Shown piece by piece: positions 50,308-63,768 of a stretch of 64,000 nt of DNA. Below the pieces are notes generated by a model. The model searched no databases. It was given only the letters and a program-made list of their open reading frames with translations, and had not been told where the DNA came from. This DNA comes from Symsagittifera roscoffensis (lineage: Eukaryota > Xenacoelomorpha > Acoela > Convolutidae). Position numbers and translations under genes: made by a program. How positions within the stretch are numbered: the first letter of the stretch is position 1; the number at the start of each line of letters is the position of its first letter. The stretch covers positions 66,931,374 through 66,995,373 of the forward strand of contig NC_087065.1 in assembly GCF_963678635.1 (NCBI RefSeq), read 5' to 3'.

Positions 50308-51500
50308 TTATGCAGTGTACTTTATAAAAAAATCTTTGGACAGGAAGTTCAGAGCATAGCCTAATGTGAAACTAGAATAGTCAATGCTGTCGACGGACGG
50401 ACAGCGCCATTCGCTTTCATTCACAGAACAGCACCATAAAATTTTCATCGGATTTCCTTCAAAGTTTAGAGGGTAGGCACACGCGTCGTTCTCGTACATC
50501 CATTCTAACTGCTCTTTAATTTCTTCGAATTCGGTTTCATTGGCCGCCGGCAGAAACCCGGCCATAATAGCGGCCGAAAATATCAGATCGGGACTTTGGT
50601 CTATTCTATCAACTGAGTATCCAGATATGCCTGGACCCGCCCCGGTTCCGAACACTTTTCCCGCAACCGGCACGCCCCACACAGTTGCATTTTGAGGAAT
50701 GTTCAAAGAGTAGAATAGTTTGTCAGCTCTGAGCCAGGCTGGAAAAATCTGGTTGGAGTAGAAATCATTCAACTGGAAGCTTTTGGACATGAAGTAGCAT
50801 AATTGTGGGATGAAACTCGACAAAAAGTGTTCTGGATGATCAGTTAGCAGATCGTAATGTTGATAGAATTTATGAACTGGATAGTTCCCATCGCCAAACA
50901 GCTGTCCTCCCTTCGCTTCCATGTAAGTTTCGAAATAATGTTTGGACTTGGAATTTGTGGTTCTTGAGGTCAAGTTTGCCATGTAGGCTACCAAATAGTA
51001 TTCGTTATAAGGCATTGAATTTACTGACATTTCGCCGGTTTTTCCGTCAATGATCATGTAAATAGTAGGATCGTCTGCTGACTTAATTGGCACAGACCAG
51101 TCGATATTATCTTGAAGATACTTCGCGAGGCTTAGAGCTTCGCCTCCGAAGTAGTTACCAGCGAAAAGAGTCGATTGTTGAGAACTCTGAAAAAACTTGC
51201 CATCTGCGGTTGGTGAAATGAGCTAAAAACCCCGCAAATGATTCCTTGGGCCAGTTGTTAATAACCGTCTCTAAAGTATGGATCACATCTGATTCGGCCT
51301 GGACATGACTTGTATGGCCATACTCGGCCATAATGGTCTTTATGATGAGGCCCATTCCTGTTCCCGCAATTGAATAGAAGTTATTGTTGGGCCCACATGG
51401 CAAAGGGTTCTGGAATTGAATTGTATCGCAGTATGCACCCGTGAGAGTGTCTCAAAACATGTCCCAGAGGGTCAAAGAATCATTGAAAATTAGCTGTTTG
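50308..51500 (-). pseudogene. Glucoamylase-like glycoside hydrolase (PF10091-type), two lesions
   Basis: On the minus strand the protein reads YSIAGTGMGLII, then SSQQSTLFAGNYFGGEALSL and DNIDWSVPI, then MPYNEYYLVAYMANL and IFPAWLRADKLFYS, then ATVWGVP and IFSAAIMAGFLPA. This follows the order of bacterial 'glucoamylase-like' proteins (GTG near the start, L-AG-YF, DW, NEY, WG, late P/A-rich helix), an (alpha/alpha)6-barrel family acting on polysaccharides. An acceptor (tatttacag) precedes 51,500, so earlier exons should exist upstream but were not found. An in-frame TGA lies at 51,452-51,454, and one extra C near 51,208-51,209 shifts the frame. Either this is a recent pseudogene or there are sequence errors. 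Remote-homology call from motif order only. Confidence 0.55.
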
Positions 51501-51504
51501 CTGT

Positions 51505-51884
51505 AAATACTCGAGGATGTTAACGTAACAAATTGTAACTAAATTAAGAGATACATTTTAACTTCAGGTAGATTTGAAATCAGGTAGACTCAGATGAAAA
51601 AACTGCGTCGGATAATTGTTGATGTTTGAACAAGAAAAAAAGCAGTTTCAGTTAAAAAACGTTTTTATTTTCAGACGCGTACCGCAGCATGTTCTTTTAT
51701 TGTACAGTAGATGCGCTCGTTTTTCAGTCTAAATGGTGCGTTTGTTAGTGCTAGGTATTGGTTTCTTATCAGACATTTATTTCACCTTACAGATCAATGA
51801 GCCGAAATCATATTCACCCGAAATCATGTTCATTTGTGTGTATGATCCTAATTCATGGTAGAATATACGATCTGGCCTGCAAAC
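51505..51884. other. No gene recognised upstream of the hydrolase gene
   Basis: Contains ttttcag sites on both strands but no exon that clearly joins the gene at 51,500. Confidence 0.4.
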
Positions 51885-54800
51885 AGAATATGCGAGGTAT
51901 AACCCGCTTGACAGAATGGCGGCTTGTAAACAGAAAATTACGCCAGAGCTTGAGTCTGATTGATTGAAACATACAAGTCAGCTTTGCTTAGTAGTTATGC
52001 TAACTATAGAATTGGCGATTCAAGTGCCCTGGGCGTAAGATTGATCAGTCAGTAAGTTAAGTAGTACAGCAAACAAAGGGTCGAGCTCAGAATAGTTGAA
52101 GTTTGGAAGAATTTGTCACTCCTATGTCAGAAAATAAAAAAAAATCAAAATCGGCGAAACCCCGCCAAATCGGAAGTGAAGAAGCTAGTTTTGTGAAACC
52201 CAGAGGAGCGATACTAGAGATGATTTGACCCGGGCATACGAAAAACGGGACTCCTCAAACCCATGGGGGGCAAGTGATAACGGTTACCGGAAACGTAAAT
52301 GGCCTTATCAGAACTATATATAGCGGCAGTATTGGGCTCAAATTTTAGTATGTTGTAGGCCTTGTTGAGAAAAGCTTAAGTTCAGAACCCCACTCCCTCA
52401 AGAACCCCACTTCCGCTTTTATGCCCTAAGTAAACGCACTTACCCCTAACTTCCGGAAATTGTTTCTCTGCCTCCAACGAACGCAGGGTGCTGAATCTTA
52501 AAGGGATGGAAAAAATTGCATAGAAAAACCCGAGATTTACACCGCAAAACGTCAAATTTGCCCGCCTCAACCCTTTGGAAATGTGAACCGGTCACCTTAC
52601 TTGTAATTGGGAAGAAACTTCTATAATGGGAACTGAATCAGTAGAGTTCGTTCAATGTGGACTTGGTAAAAATTGGGTTCAGATTAGCTTGGCGAATAGT
52701 CTATTAATAGCAATTCAACTACATTAAAGAAAATTAGTCACGGAGAAAATTGGCAGTTAAAGGATCGCAGCATGAGATATAAGTCTCCTAAATAGTATGA
52801 ACGGACGGGGATATTACTTGGCTTGGCAGAAGTGACTTTTTGGCTGGATTTGACCCTTAATAGACGAACTACGTTCCCCTGATAGCTAGAGGGTCGTGAT
52901 TAGTATAGAGTATAGATGGAAGTTTTAGTATGCTTGAAATGGATTCACTACCCGTGAAAGGCTCTCGCCATACCCCAGTAGGTCGGAAGATTAACGGGAC
53001 ATTTAAATAAAGACCTTGGGAGTGTCACTGAGTAAATATAGTATGGTTTGGAGCTTGAGTTGATATCGAGGACTCAAGTTCACGGAGGTCAGAATTAGTT
53101 GATCAGGGTTGTATGATATTTTTCCCCATACAAATTATGACACCTACTGCATACCGGGTATCTAGTAGCATGAAAGCATTGATAGAAAAAATTCGAATTT
53201 GCCCTGTGGAAATGTTGACAGGGGAATGGATATAGTCATAAAACATGTGCTGACGAGTGATTTAAGCTGATGTCAGGACTAATAGGGAATAGTGTGATTC
53301 AACTAAAATTCAGTGTAAAAAAGATAAGGAATTGGAGGGTAACGGAGAGCTTTTAGGAGTCAATTTGGAGACAATTATTGCTAGTGAGCCGAAAAAATGG
53401 TTCTCGGAGTAAACGAAAAATTACAGCAAAGACAGATGATTGTTGGTTCTTATCAGAGTGGGAGCAATGATTTTTGAAGATAATGAAATCAAACACAGTA
53501 CCTCAAAGGAATAGTGATCTGTAGAGACACTATTAACTTTAGCAGGCCGAACTGAGTAAATGAGTGGAATTACTGCGTGTTAATAAGATAAGATCTCAAG
53601 AGAGAATTCTCGAGATTGGACAGGATTCACTTTTTGTGGAATGGTTGGAAAAAAAACTGTAACTAGGCAATTGTGCTGATAAATCGCGGGCCCTTTCCTT
53701 TTGATTAGAATAAAAGATTTTAATCTGGCCACTCCGAGCTTCCAACATTTGAACTTATTGTGTCTGAATTTAATTACTTTTGGGAACCCTGTCGATTGTT
53801 ATGAGGAGACGAGACAGCCTGAAGAGCAGTACACAAGAAGGGAGCAAGCAACATAAAACGATACAGAGTAGTTGTCACCAACTTAAACTTTTCCGGGATT
53901 GTAGCTAGTACTGAATCTCGGTCGTTCCGCTAAATTCACTACCCAAGGGACCACTTTGCGGTGTCTTTAAGGGAGAGAGAGAGAGAGAGAAAACGAACTT
54001 AGAGGAGCAATACCCTAAATCCACACTAACAGAATACAAAAATTAAAACCAATTTGTTGCCCTTACTTGTTCAAATTGATTCTGTTTCCTTACTTGTTCA
54101 ACATAATATGCGAAGTATAACCCGCTTAACAGAATGGCGGCTTGTAAACAGAAAATTACGCCAGAGTTTGAGTCTGATTGATTGAAACATACAAATCAGC
54201 TTTGCTTAGTAGCTATGGTAGCTGTAGAATTGGCGATTCAAGTGTTTTACACACCATAGTAACCTGGGCGTAAGATTGATCAGTCAGTAAGTTAAGTAGT
54301 ACAGCAAACAATGGGTCGAGCTCATAATAGTTGAAGTTTGGAAGAATTTGTCACTCCTATGTCAGAAAAAAAAAATCGGCAAAAACCCGCCAAGTCGGAA
54401 GTGAAGAAGCTAGTTTTGTGAAACCCAGAGGAGCGATACTTGAGGTGATTCGACCCGGGCATAAGAAAAACGGGACTCCTCAGACCCATGGGGGGCAAGT
54501 GATAACGGTTACCGGAAATGTAAATGGCCTTATCAGAACTATATATAGCGGCAGTATTGGGCTCAAATTTTAGTATGTTGTAGGCCTTGTTGAGAAAAGC
54601 TTAAGTTCAGAACCCCACTCACCCAAGAACCCCACTTCCGCTTTTATACGAACGCAGGGTGCTGAATCTTAAAGGGATAGAAAAAATTGCATAGAAAAAC
54701 CCGAGATTTACACCGGAAAACGTCAAATTCGCCCGCATCAACCCTTTGGAAATGTGAACCGGTCCTTACTAGTAGTGGGGAAGAAACTTCTATAATGGAA

Positions 54801-57800
54801 ACCGAATCAATAGAGTTCGTTGAAAGTGGACTTGGTAAAAAGTGGGTTCAGATTAGCTTGGCGAATAGTCTATTAATAGCAATTCAACTACATTACTGAA
54901 AAGTTTTCACGGAGGAAATTGGCAGTTAAAGGACCTCAGCATGAGATATAAGTCTCCTAAAAAGTATGAACGGACGGGGAATTTACTTGGCTTGCCAGAA
55001 GTAACTTTTTGGCTCAATTTGACCCCTAATAGACGAACTACGTTCCCCTGATAGCTAGAAGGTCGTGATTAGTATGGAGTATAGATGGAAATTTTAGTAT
55101 GCTTGAAGTGGATTCACTACCCGTGAAAGGGTCTCGCCATACCCCAGTAGGTCGGAATGTTAACGGGACATTTAAATAAAGACCTTGGGAGTGTCACTGA
55201 GTAAACATAGTATGGTTTGGAGCTTGAGTTGATATCGAGGACTCAAGTTCACGGAGGTCAGAATTAGTTGATCAGGGTTGTATGATACTTTTTCCCCAGT
55301 CAAATTATGACACCTACTGCATACCGGGTATCTATTAGCATGAAAACATTGATAGAAAAAATCCGAACTTGCCCTCTGGAAGTGTTGACAGGGGAATGGA
55401 TGTAGTCATAAAACATGTGCTGACGCGTGATTTAAGCTGATGTCAGGACTAATAGGGAATAGTGTGACTCAACTAAAATTCAGTGCAGAAAAGATAAGGA
55501 ATTGGAGGGTAACGGAAAGCCTTTAGGAGTCAATTAGGAGACAATTATTGCTAATGAGCCGAAAAAATGGTTCTCGGAGTAAACGAAAAATTACAGCAAA
55601 GACAGAAGATTGTTGGTTCTTATCAGAGTGGGAGCAGTGATTTTTGAAGATAATGAAAGCAAATAAAGTACCTCAAAGGAATAGTGATCTGTAGTGACAC
55701 TATTAATTTTAGCAGGCCGAACTGAGTAAATGAGTGGAATTACTGCGTGTTGACTAAATAAGTTCCCTAGAGAGAATTCTCGAGATTGGACAGGATTCAC
55801 TTTTTGTGGAGTTGATTGGAAAGTAAACTGCCTGATAAATCGCGGGCCCTTTCCTATTGTTTAGTATAAAAGATTTTAATCTGGCCACTCCGAGCTTCCA
55901 ACATTTGAACTTATAGTGTCTGAATTTAATTACTTTTGGAAATTTTGTCGATTGTTATGAGGAGACGAGACAGCCTAAAGAGCAGTACACAAGAAGGGAG
56001 CAAGCAACACAAAACGATTCAGAGTAGTTGCCACCAACTTAAACCTTTCCGGGATTGTAGCTAGTACTGAATCTCAGTCGTTCCGCTAAATTCACTACCC
56101 AATGGACCACTTTGCGGTTTTTTTAAGGGAGAGAGAGAGAGAGAAAACGAACTTAGAGGAGCAATACCCTAAATCCACACTAACAGAATACAAAATATAA
56201 AACCAATTTGTTGCCCTTACTTGTTCAAATTGATTCTGTTTCCTTACTTGTTCAACAGAATATGCGAGGTAGAACCCGCTTAACAGAATGGTGGCTTGTA
56301 AACAGAAAATTACGCCAGAGCTTGAGTCTGATTGATTGAAACATACAAATCAGCTTTGCTTAGTAGTTATGCTAACTGTTGAATTGGTGATTCAAGTGTT
56401 TTACACACCATAGTAACCTCGGCGTAAGATTGATCAGTCAGTAAGTTAAGTAGTACAGCAAACAAAGGGTCGAGCTCAGAATAGTTGAACTTTTGAAGAA
56501 TTTGTCACTCCTATGTCAGAAAATAAAAAAAAATAACAAAATCGGCGAAACTCCGCCAAATCGGAAGTGAAGAAGCTAGTTTTGTGAAACCCAGAGGAGC
56601 GATACTAAAGATGATTCGACCGGGGCATACGAAAAACGGGACTCCTCAGATCCATTGGGGGCAAGTGATAACGGTTACCGGAATCGTAAATGGCCTTATC
56701 AGAACTATATATAGCGGCAGTAATGGGCTCAAATTTTAGTATGTTGTAGGCCTTGTTGAGAAAAGCTTAAGTTCAGAACCCCACTCCCCCAAGAACACCA
56801 CTTCCGCTTTTATGCCCTAAGTAAACGCACTTACCCCTAACTTCCGGAAGTTGTTTCTCTGCCTCCAAAGAACGCAGGGTGCTGAATCTTAAAGGGATAA
56901 AAACAATTGAATAAAAAACCCGAGATTTACACCGGAAAACGTCAAATTTGCCCGCCTCAAACCTTTCGAAATGTGAACCGGTCACCTTAATAGTAATTGG
57001 GAAGAAACTTCTATCATGGGAACCTAATCAGTAGAGTTCGTTCAAGGTGGACTTGGTAAAAATTGCGTTCAGACTAGCTTGGCGAATAGTCTATTAATAG
57101 CAATTCAACTACATTGAAGAAATTTAGTCACGGAGGAAATTGCCAGTCAAAGGACCGCATTATGAGATATAAGTCTCCTAAATAGTATGAACGGACGGGA
57201 ATTTACTTGGCTTGCCAGAGGTGACTTTTTGGCTTAATTTGACCATAATAGACGAACTACGTTCCCCTGATAGCTAGAAGATCGTGATTAGTATAGAGTA
57301 TAGATGGAAGTTTTAGTATGCTTGAAATGGATTCACTACCCGTGAAAGGGTCTCGCCATACCCCCAGTAGCTCGGAATGTTAACGGGACGATTAAATAAA
57401 GACCTTGGGAGTGTCACTGAGTAAACATAATATGGTTTGGAGCTTGAGTTGATATCGAGGACTCAAGTTCACGGAGGTCAGAATTAGTTGATCAGGGTTG
57501 TATGACATTTTTTTCCTCAGTCAAATTATGACACCTACTGCATACCGGGTATATATTAGCATGAAAACCTTGATAGAAAAAATCCGAACTTCCCCTGTGG
57601 AAGTGAGGACAGCGGAAGGGATGTAGTCATAAAACATGTGCTGACAAGTGATTTAAGCTGATGTCAGGACTAATAGGGAATAGTGTGACTCAACTAAATT
57701 TCAGAGTAAAAAAGATAAGGAATTGGAGGGTAACGGAGAGCCTTTAGGAGTCAAATAGGAGACAATTATTGCTAGTGAGCCGAAAAAAATGTTCTCGGAG

Positions 57801-58440
57801 TAAACGAAAAATTACAGCAAAGACAGAAGATTGTTAGTTCTTATCAGAGTGGGAGCAATGATTTTTGAAGATAATGAAATCAAATAAAGTACCTCAAAGG
57901 AATACTGATCTGTAGAGACACTATTAACTTTAGCAGGCCCAACTGAGTAAACGAGTGGAATTACTGCGTGTTGATTAGATAAGTTCCCTAGAGAGAATTC
58001 TCGAGATTGGACAGGATTCACTTTTTGCGGAGTTGATTGGAAAGTAAACTGCCTGATAAATCGCGGGCCCTTTCCTATTGTTTAGTATAAAAGATTTTAA
58101 TCTGGCCACTCCGAGCTTCCAACACTTAAATTTATAGTGTCTGAATTTATTTACTTTTGGGAATTCTATCGATTGTTATGAGGAAACGAGACAGCCTAAA
58201 GAGCAGTACACAAGAAGGGAGCAAGCAACACAAAACGATACAGAGTAGTTGCCACCAACTTAAACCTTTCCGGGATTGTAGCTAGTACTGAATATCGGCC
58301 GTTCCGCTAAATTCACTACCCAAGGGACCACTTTGCGGTGTCTTTAAGGATGAGAGAGAGAAAAAACTAACTTAAAGGAGCAATAGCCTAAATCCACACT
58401 AACAGAATCCAAAACTAAAACCAATTTGTTGCCCTTACTT
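51885..58440 (+). repeat. Three tandem copies of a ~2.2 kb unit
   Basis: Units start at about 51,885, 54,104 and 56,257 (offsets 2,219 and 2,153 at the shared atgcga.gta site) and the third ends near 58,440. The copies differ by scattered substitutions and small indels. Each contains a (GA)n tract near its end (53,970; 56,128; 58,350) and tatatatagcggcagta near its start. No ORF is conserved and open in all three, so the unit appears non-coding. It is less AT-rich than the flanks. Confidence 0.95.
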
Positions 58441-61400
58441 AATCAAAATATTCCGGTTTTCAATTGTCTCTATGAGGAGCCAATTTGCCAGGACGAGTAA
58501 TCATAGTGAAAACTAAACTGTTTTTTATTATCTAACCTGAATTTATAGTCAGTGAGTTGTCGACTAATAGCTTTTCATCAAAGTATTTCAAGCGAATTTA
58601 CGTACACAGTGGCTTGTGCAGAAATTTTTCTAGGGGTGAGCGGTTTTTTTGAAAAAAAAAACTGAAATTTTGTCGACAGCCGTCAAATAAAAGTCACTCA
58701 GGGGTCTCGCGGGGCTAATCTTACATATTCATGTTTAGAATCCCATAGTGGTCCTACCTACCAAGTTTCATCCATATCCCGTTAATACTTCCAATTGATC
58801 CATTTTCTAATGTCTATTATTATTTTCCCATGGAAAAAACTATTAACACCGGAAGGAGCCGTCGGAGGGTTGTAATCACTGGGGGCCTTGTTTTGTGGTT
58901 GGTATCTAGTGTCTATTGCCGCCATAAAATTGATATGCTCCCGCTCAATGTTTTCCGTAAATTGCCTATTTCCGGTTTAAGGGGGTGTTAAACCTAAGTG
59001 CTAATAACTTTCAGTCCAAATACTGAATTTGGCTCAATTTACAACAGATGATGTACCTCGTTACTACCAATGTTATCTCAGAGTTTTAGCTCCTTGCGTT
59101 CAATGGGAGCCGAGAAACGGCTTCCAGAAGTCGGGGTGGGGAATATTTGCATACAGTATAACACCGGAAGTAGGGGTCCAGGGGGTCTGGGCTTCTAAAC
59201 TTAAGCTTCCCTCGACTAGGTCTTTCACATATTATAATTTGGTTCCATTCCAATAGCTACTTACCGAGTTCTAATAGAGCTATTTGCAATTCCTTGAACC
59301 GTTATCACTTGGGACAGAGGGGTCCTAGGGGTCTAGATTTTTGCATGCCAGGTATCATCTCTAGTATCCGTCCTATGAGTTTCATAAAGCTAACCCCGGT
59401 AATTTACATTTGGAGGATTCCGCCGATCTTACTTCACTTGGGTTTTCCGCCATAGGAGGGACTATATCTTTGAAGATTCAAATTTATTTTGGACTCGACT
59501 GTTTGTTTACTTTTCTGTTTATCGTATTGATTTGTCAATACCGAGCTACGTACCACTCATTAGTTTTCACATAATAACTGAGTTTGGGGGAAAAAGTTAC
59601 AGGATCACCGATCCTGCATGGAGCATTAAAAAGGTTTGTTGAAAAATTTTATTTCTATCGCCGAAAATTGACTGAGTAAAAAAATAAATTAAGCAGAAAT
59701 ATTCCGTTTTCTTTGAAAGTCGAAACAGTTACAAATAAGGAAACTATCCGAGTTGAACCAAACGTCGAACAAAAATTCGACTCCCCGATTGAAAGTTGTC
59801 TCAATTTTTTGTCTATGCATTTTGATTAAAATTCATATAGTAGAAAAAGGCTCCCCTTTTATAAGGTTGTTGCTATGCATAATTTTTCCTATGTTTGAAT
59901 ATTGGACATGGAATGATGGCGGTTGTTTGTGAGAAAAATTGCTCTATGTTTTTTGTACGTTAAAAAATACATTTATATAAATAGCTCTGACCTAAAATAC
60001 ATTTATATAAATAGCAATGAACCCGTACATTTAATTTGCAAAATTTTTAAGGCAAAAAATAGTTTTGATGAAAATCCGAATTATTTTATGGGTGTCTATT
60101 TATTTATTCTCCACTTTGCGTAAAAAACAGGGGGATTCGTTAGTAGGTAGAAAACTTACATTGCTTAACCAATGAATTATTCTCTATGTGCGGGGGTAAT
60201 TCGTTACTAGATACCCTAGGGTGGGGGTTGAGAGCAGGTTAGGGGGGTGGGGGGGGGGGGGGGATCCGTTTAAAAATTATATAAAAACTCTTCTCTCTGA
60301 AAGGAGAGCAACCAAAAAAGCAGGTCTTTTGTTTGGTCAATTTTGACCAGTCTTAGATTTTTTTTAAGATTGAACGAGTTTTTTGTAGTGAACCATTGGC
60401 CCAAGTTAAAATCTTCCATAATCCCTCCCGCTTCCCAAATCAGTTTAGGGAAAAGGACATAAATATGGTACTGAAATGGAAATTTCAGCCAATGAGAATT
60501 GAGCAATTTAGTCCAAAAAAGGCTGGCTTAGAGGATCTTATCTTGGTTCAAATCATTAACTCCAAATTTAACAAGGTGTTTGACTTACGTATTGGATAAT
60601 TTTTTTCACAGTTTATTAAAGTGTTTGCCGTACATTTAAAAATTTCTTATTTTTGTTCTGTTTGTTGTTTTAATCCATCTCCCTTGCAATATTAAGGTTT
60701 TTTGTGAAAAACGAAAATTATAAAGGCATCCAGAGGCAGCGCATAAATTATTCAACTCAGAGGGCTGTAAAAACAGCTGATTAATAAAAATTATTTTTTT
60801 CATGCGTTTTGATTGGTCGTGTTCTGAGGTTGATTTTACCCTCTGACCTGAAAATCATTTATTCGAAAGCTCCAATTTGATATGCTTTGATAAACAATTT
60901 GCTTTCACACGTTTTTGAAATGAACTAGCACTTGTTCAATAATTAAACTTTTAGTGGAAATTTCTGCACCGTTAGACAAACTCAGAAAATATAAAGTTAA
61001 GTGAAGCCGGAGTTCAATTTTCTAAACCTTCAAAGGGCAGTATTGAAAAAATGCTTGCTTCTGATAAGACAATTTTTTATCTTGGTTTTTTGGATCTGTG
61101 AAAACATTGCTTAAATTGTTGGTATGAAAGAAAATTTCGAAAAAAATTGAGAAAAAAGTACGGGTTGAAATAAAAAGTCAGCAGTTACTAGTATTGGCTT
61201 TAAAAACTATGAAGTATACGCGCTGAAATTTTAAATCCGAAATTTGTTGAAATTAAAGTTAATTTGATTGAAATACATAATAAAGAGTGTTGCACATAAT
61301 AAAGAGTATAAAAAAATGGTCCGGGTAACTTTCTGGTTAAATATCTGATTGTTTTTTGAAGGTAATTTTTGAGCAAATTAAAAGTACAACTGACAAAGAA

Positions 61401-61790
61401 TAAAAAATAGCTCAAAAAGATATTTTGACAATAGCTACCAATTTTTAATTCTTGAAACTCGAAAAAAGATTTATTTTCTTCAAAAGCTTCAAATGAATTA
61501 TTTTATTGCAGTTAAATTTTATAAAGCAAGCATTTAAAAGCCGGCAACTGCAGGAATTCGCTTTAAAAATCAAGAGTAGAACAAAAAATGTTTCAGCACA
61601 TGTGCTGGAAAAATGTTAAACTTTCCCCAGCTTGGGCAGGTTTTGGCCATGCAGTGCTATTGATAAGTACTTTGACTCATTTAAAATTATAAACTCATGT
61701 ATTGCTTCAAAAAATATTGCGTTCCGTTATTGCGGTCAAAACTATGCACTGATAGGGCAATGCAACAAATGAGTTAGAACCGATGTGGTT
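58441..61790. other. No gene recognised; G-tract near 60,240
   Basis: Mixed DNA, relatively G/C-balanced to about 59,500 and AT-rich afterwards. A poly-G tract occurs at about 60,242-60,262. A 32-bp direct repeat (aatacatttatataaatag core) occurs near 59,968 and 59,996. Short frames only. Confidence 0.5.
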
Positions 61791-62267
61791 AACTCATAAA
61801 GTAATTTCGGATAGGGTACACCGTCTGCTCGTCACGCTATCTTATTTTCGGCCGGATAGATTCGTGCAACTTCTTAGTCTAATACCGATCCTAATCTTAC
61901 TCTTATACTTTCTACTCTCAAGGTGTTTAACTAGTCTCTGCTAGGCTCAATAGATCTAGGGTATACTGGTTTATTGCGGCTGCTGAAGTCTTCTTGGAGA
62001 GTCAACTAATTTCTAAGTTAAATTCAAATCTCTCTGGTGCTGAAATTACAAGTAATTCCAGCACTTACAAATAAGTGGGTTGTTAGTTAGAGGAATCATG
62101 ATTGGTTAATATTAAATACTTTACAGTGGTAAAATATCTAATTTATCCAATCATAAAATATAGTTTAGATCAGGTTCCACCCATCCGGGTTTTACAGAGT
62201 TTTTTAGAATTATCTTTCTGCAATTCAAATGATGGATGATGAACGTTGGTATTCGGCGAACATCGTA
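61791..62267 (-). repeat. LTR of the third copy, end truncated
   Basis: Begins (minus strand) at tacgatgttcgcc, where the intact LTR has tgtgatgttcgcc, and matches it until tatgagtta, after which the last ~18 bp of the LTR are missing or replaced. Confidence 0.85.
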
Positions 62268-63768
62268 TTCTTGTCCGGTTCCTCTTGTTAGAGAAGTTCC
62301 AGGACGCTGGAGTTAGGGACATCAATCGTTGTGTCGTTTTGTGACAACGACTGTGTTCCCCAAAGAAATCAATCTGGTTTGACGGGTTTTTCTGTATTAT
62401 GTAGAGAACGTGTTTTGTGTTCAACCTCGTCTGGGAATGGCGTGGAGATTGTGTGTGGAAGGGATGCCTTGTAACCCGGATTTGTACGTATACTTGAACA
62501 TCGAGGTGGTCATTGGTCTAGTTCAATGAAGTCCTTTTCTGCGAAGTCAAGTCGTACTCTAAATCCTTTGAGTTGTGATTGTGGACGGCATATCGGTTGT
62601 GGTTGGCCATTCTTGTTCGAGTGCAATGGGATCATTTTGTCTTTGGATGTTCGTCTTTGTTGTTGTGTGTTGATCTATATACTGCAAGGTATGATTTACA
62701 TTTTATAAAATTTTTATTAGTTTGGTTTTTTAATTATGAATTTAGTTAGTTGTTTTCACAAAAGCATTTTGTTTTAGTTCTGTTATTTTGAAGAGTTACT
62801 CACCCTTGAGTACCTCTTACTAAAAATAGAAGTGTGGTCACAAAGCGTGGATGTAGCGCGGTGGGTTAGGCTGGCTATTGAGCATGCTCAGGACGTCCTC
62901 TCTGGTGGGTTAGGCCAGGAGTGGGAGTATGGTTTCGTGCGGTTTCTTTGAGAGGTCCTGTTATGTGATAACATTTTATGTTGGGTTTATGTTGGTCTTT
63001 CTTATGTTTCTTTGGCTGTTCCTTTTTTCAAAAATCAATTGTTTTTTTTATGGGTTTGTCTTTTGACTTTTTTGTGTTTTATTATTTCTTTCTTAGATTT
63101 TATAATAGTCTTCAAAAGAATAAATTATCCAGTTTTAAACAGGGTTAATCCGGTTTGGGTACCGTTGGTTTTTTTTTCTTAGTCATGCTGTTATTTTATG
63201 ATTTGTGGTGTTTAGTAAGCTGCGTTGGTTAGTTTGGTTTAGTATATAATTCCTTTCCAACCGGGTTAAAGGAAAGTTTGAAACTTGTTATCGTGTGTTA
63301 GAGTTGTTGAGTGTGAAAACGTGAAACTTAAAATTATTATTTAAACAATTCTTCGTGGGCGAGCTGTGCGAATTCGGATAGAATTCCTGTGCGAGTGAAT
63401 GAAAATATCAAAAGGTTAGTACTGCATTTTCATTTTATCAATTTATTACATGGAATTTCAATTTTACTGCTAGTTTTGGGGGAAATTTAAAGTTATAAAT
63501 TTCCATCATAACTAAATTTACTGCTTTATGGGGAAATAATTTATAAATTAATTTACTACATTTGGTATGAATTTTATCAGATTATCTTGTGTAAAATATT
63601 AATGAAGTTTAGAAGAATTTTAACAAGTTTATTTTATATTTTTCTTTTCTGTTTTTTGCAGATGATCGTGGTATGAAGACTAAAAATGTAAAAGAAACAT
63701 GAGTAAAGAATGGTTAGTACTAATTTTAAATTTATTAGTTAAGAATATTTTTAAATTATACTTACCTG

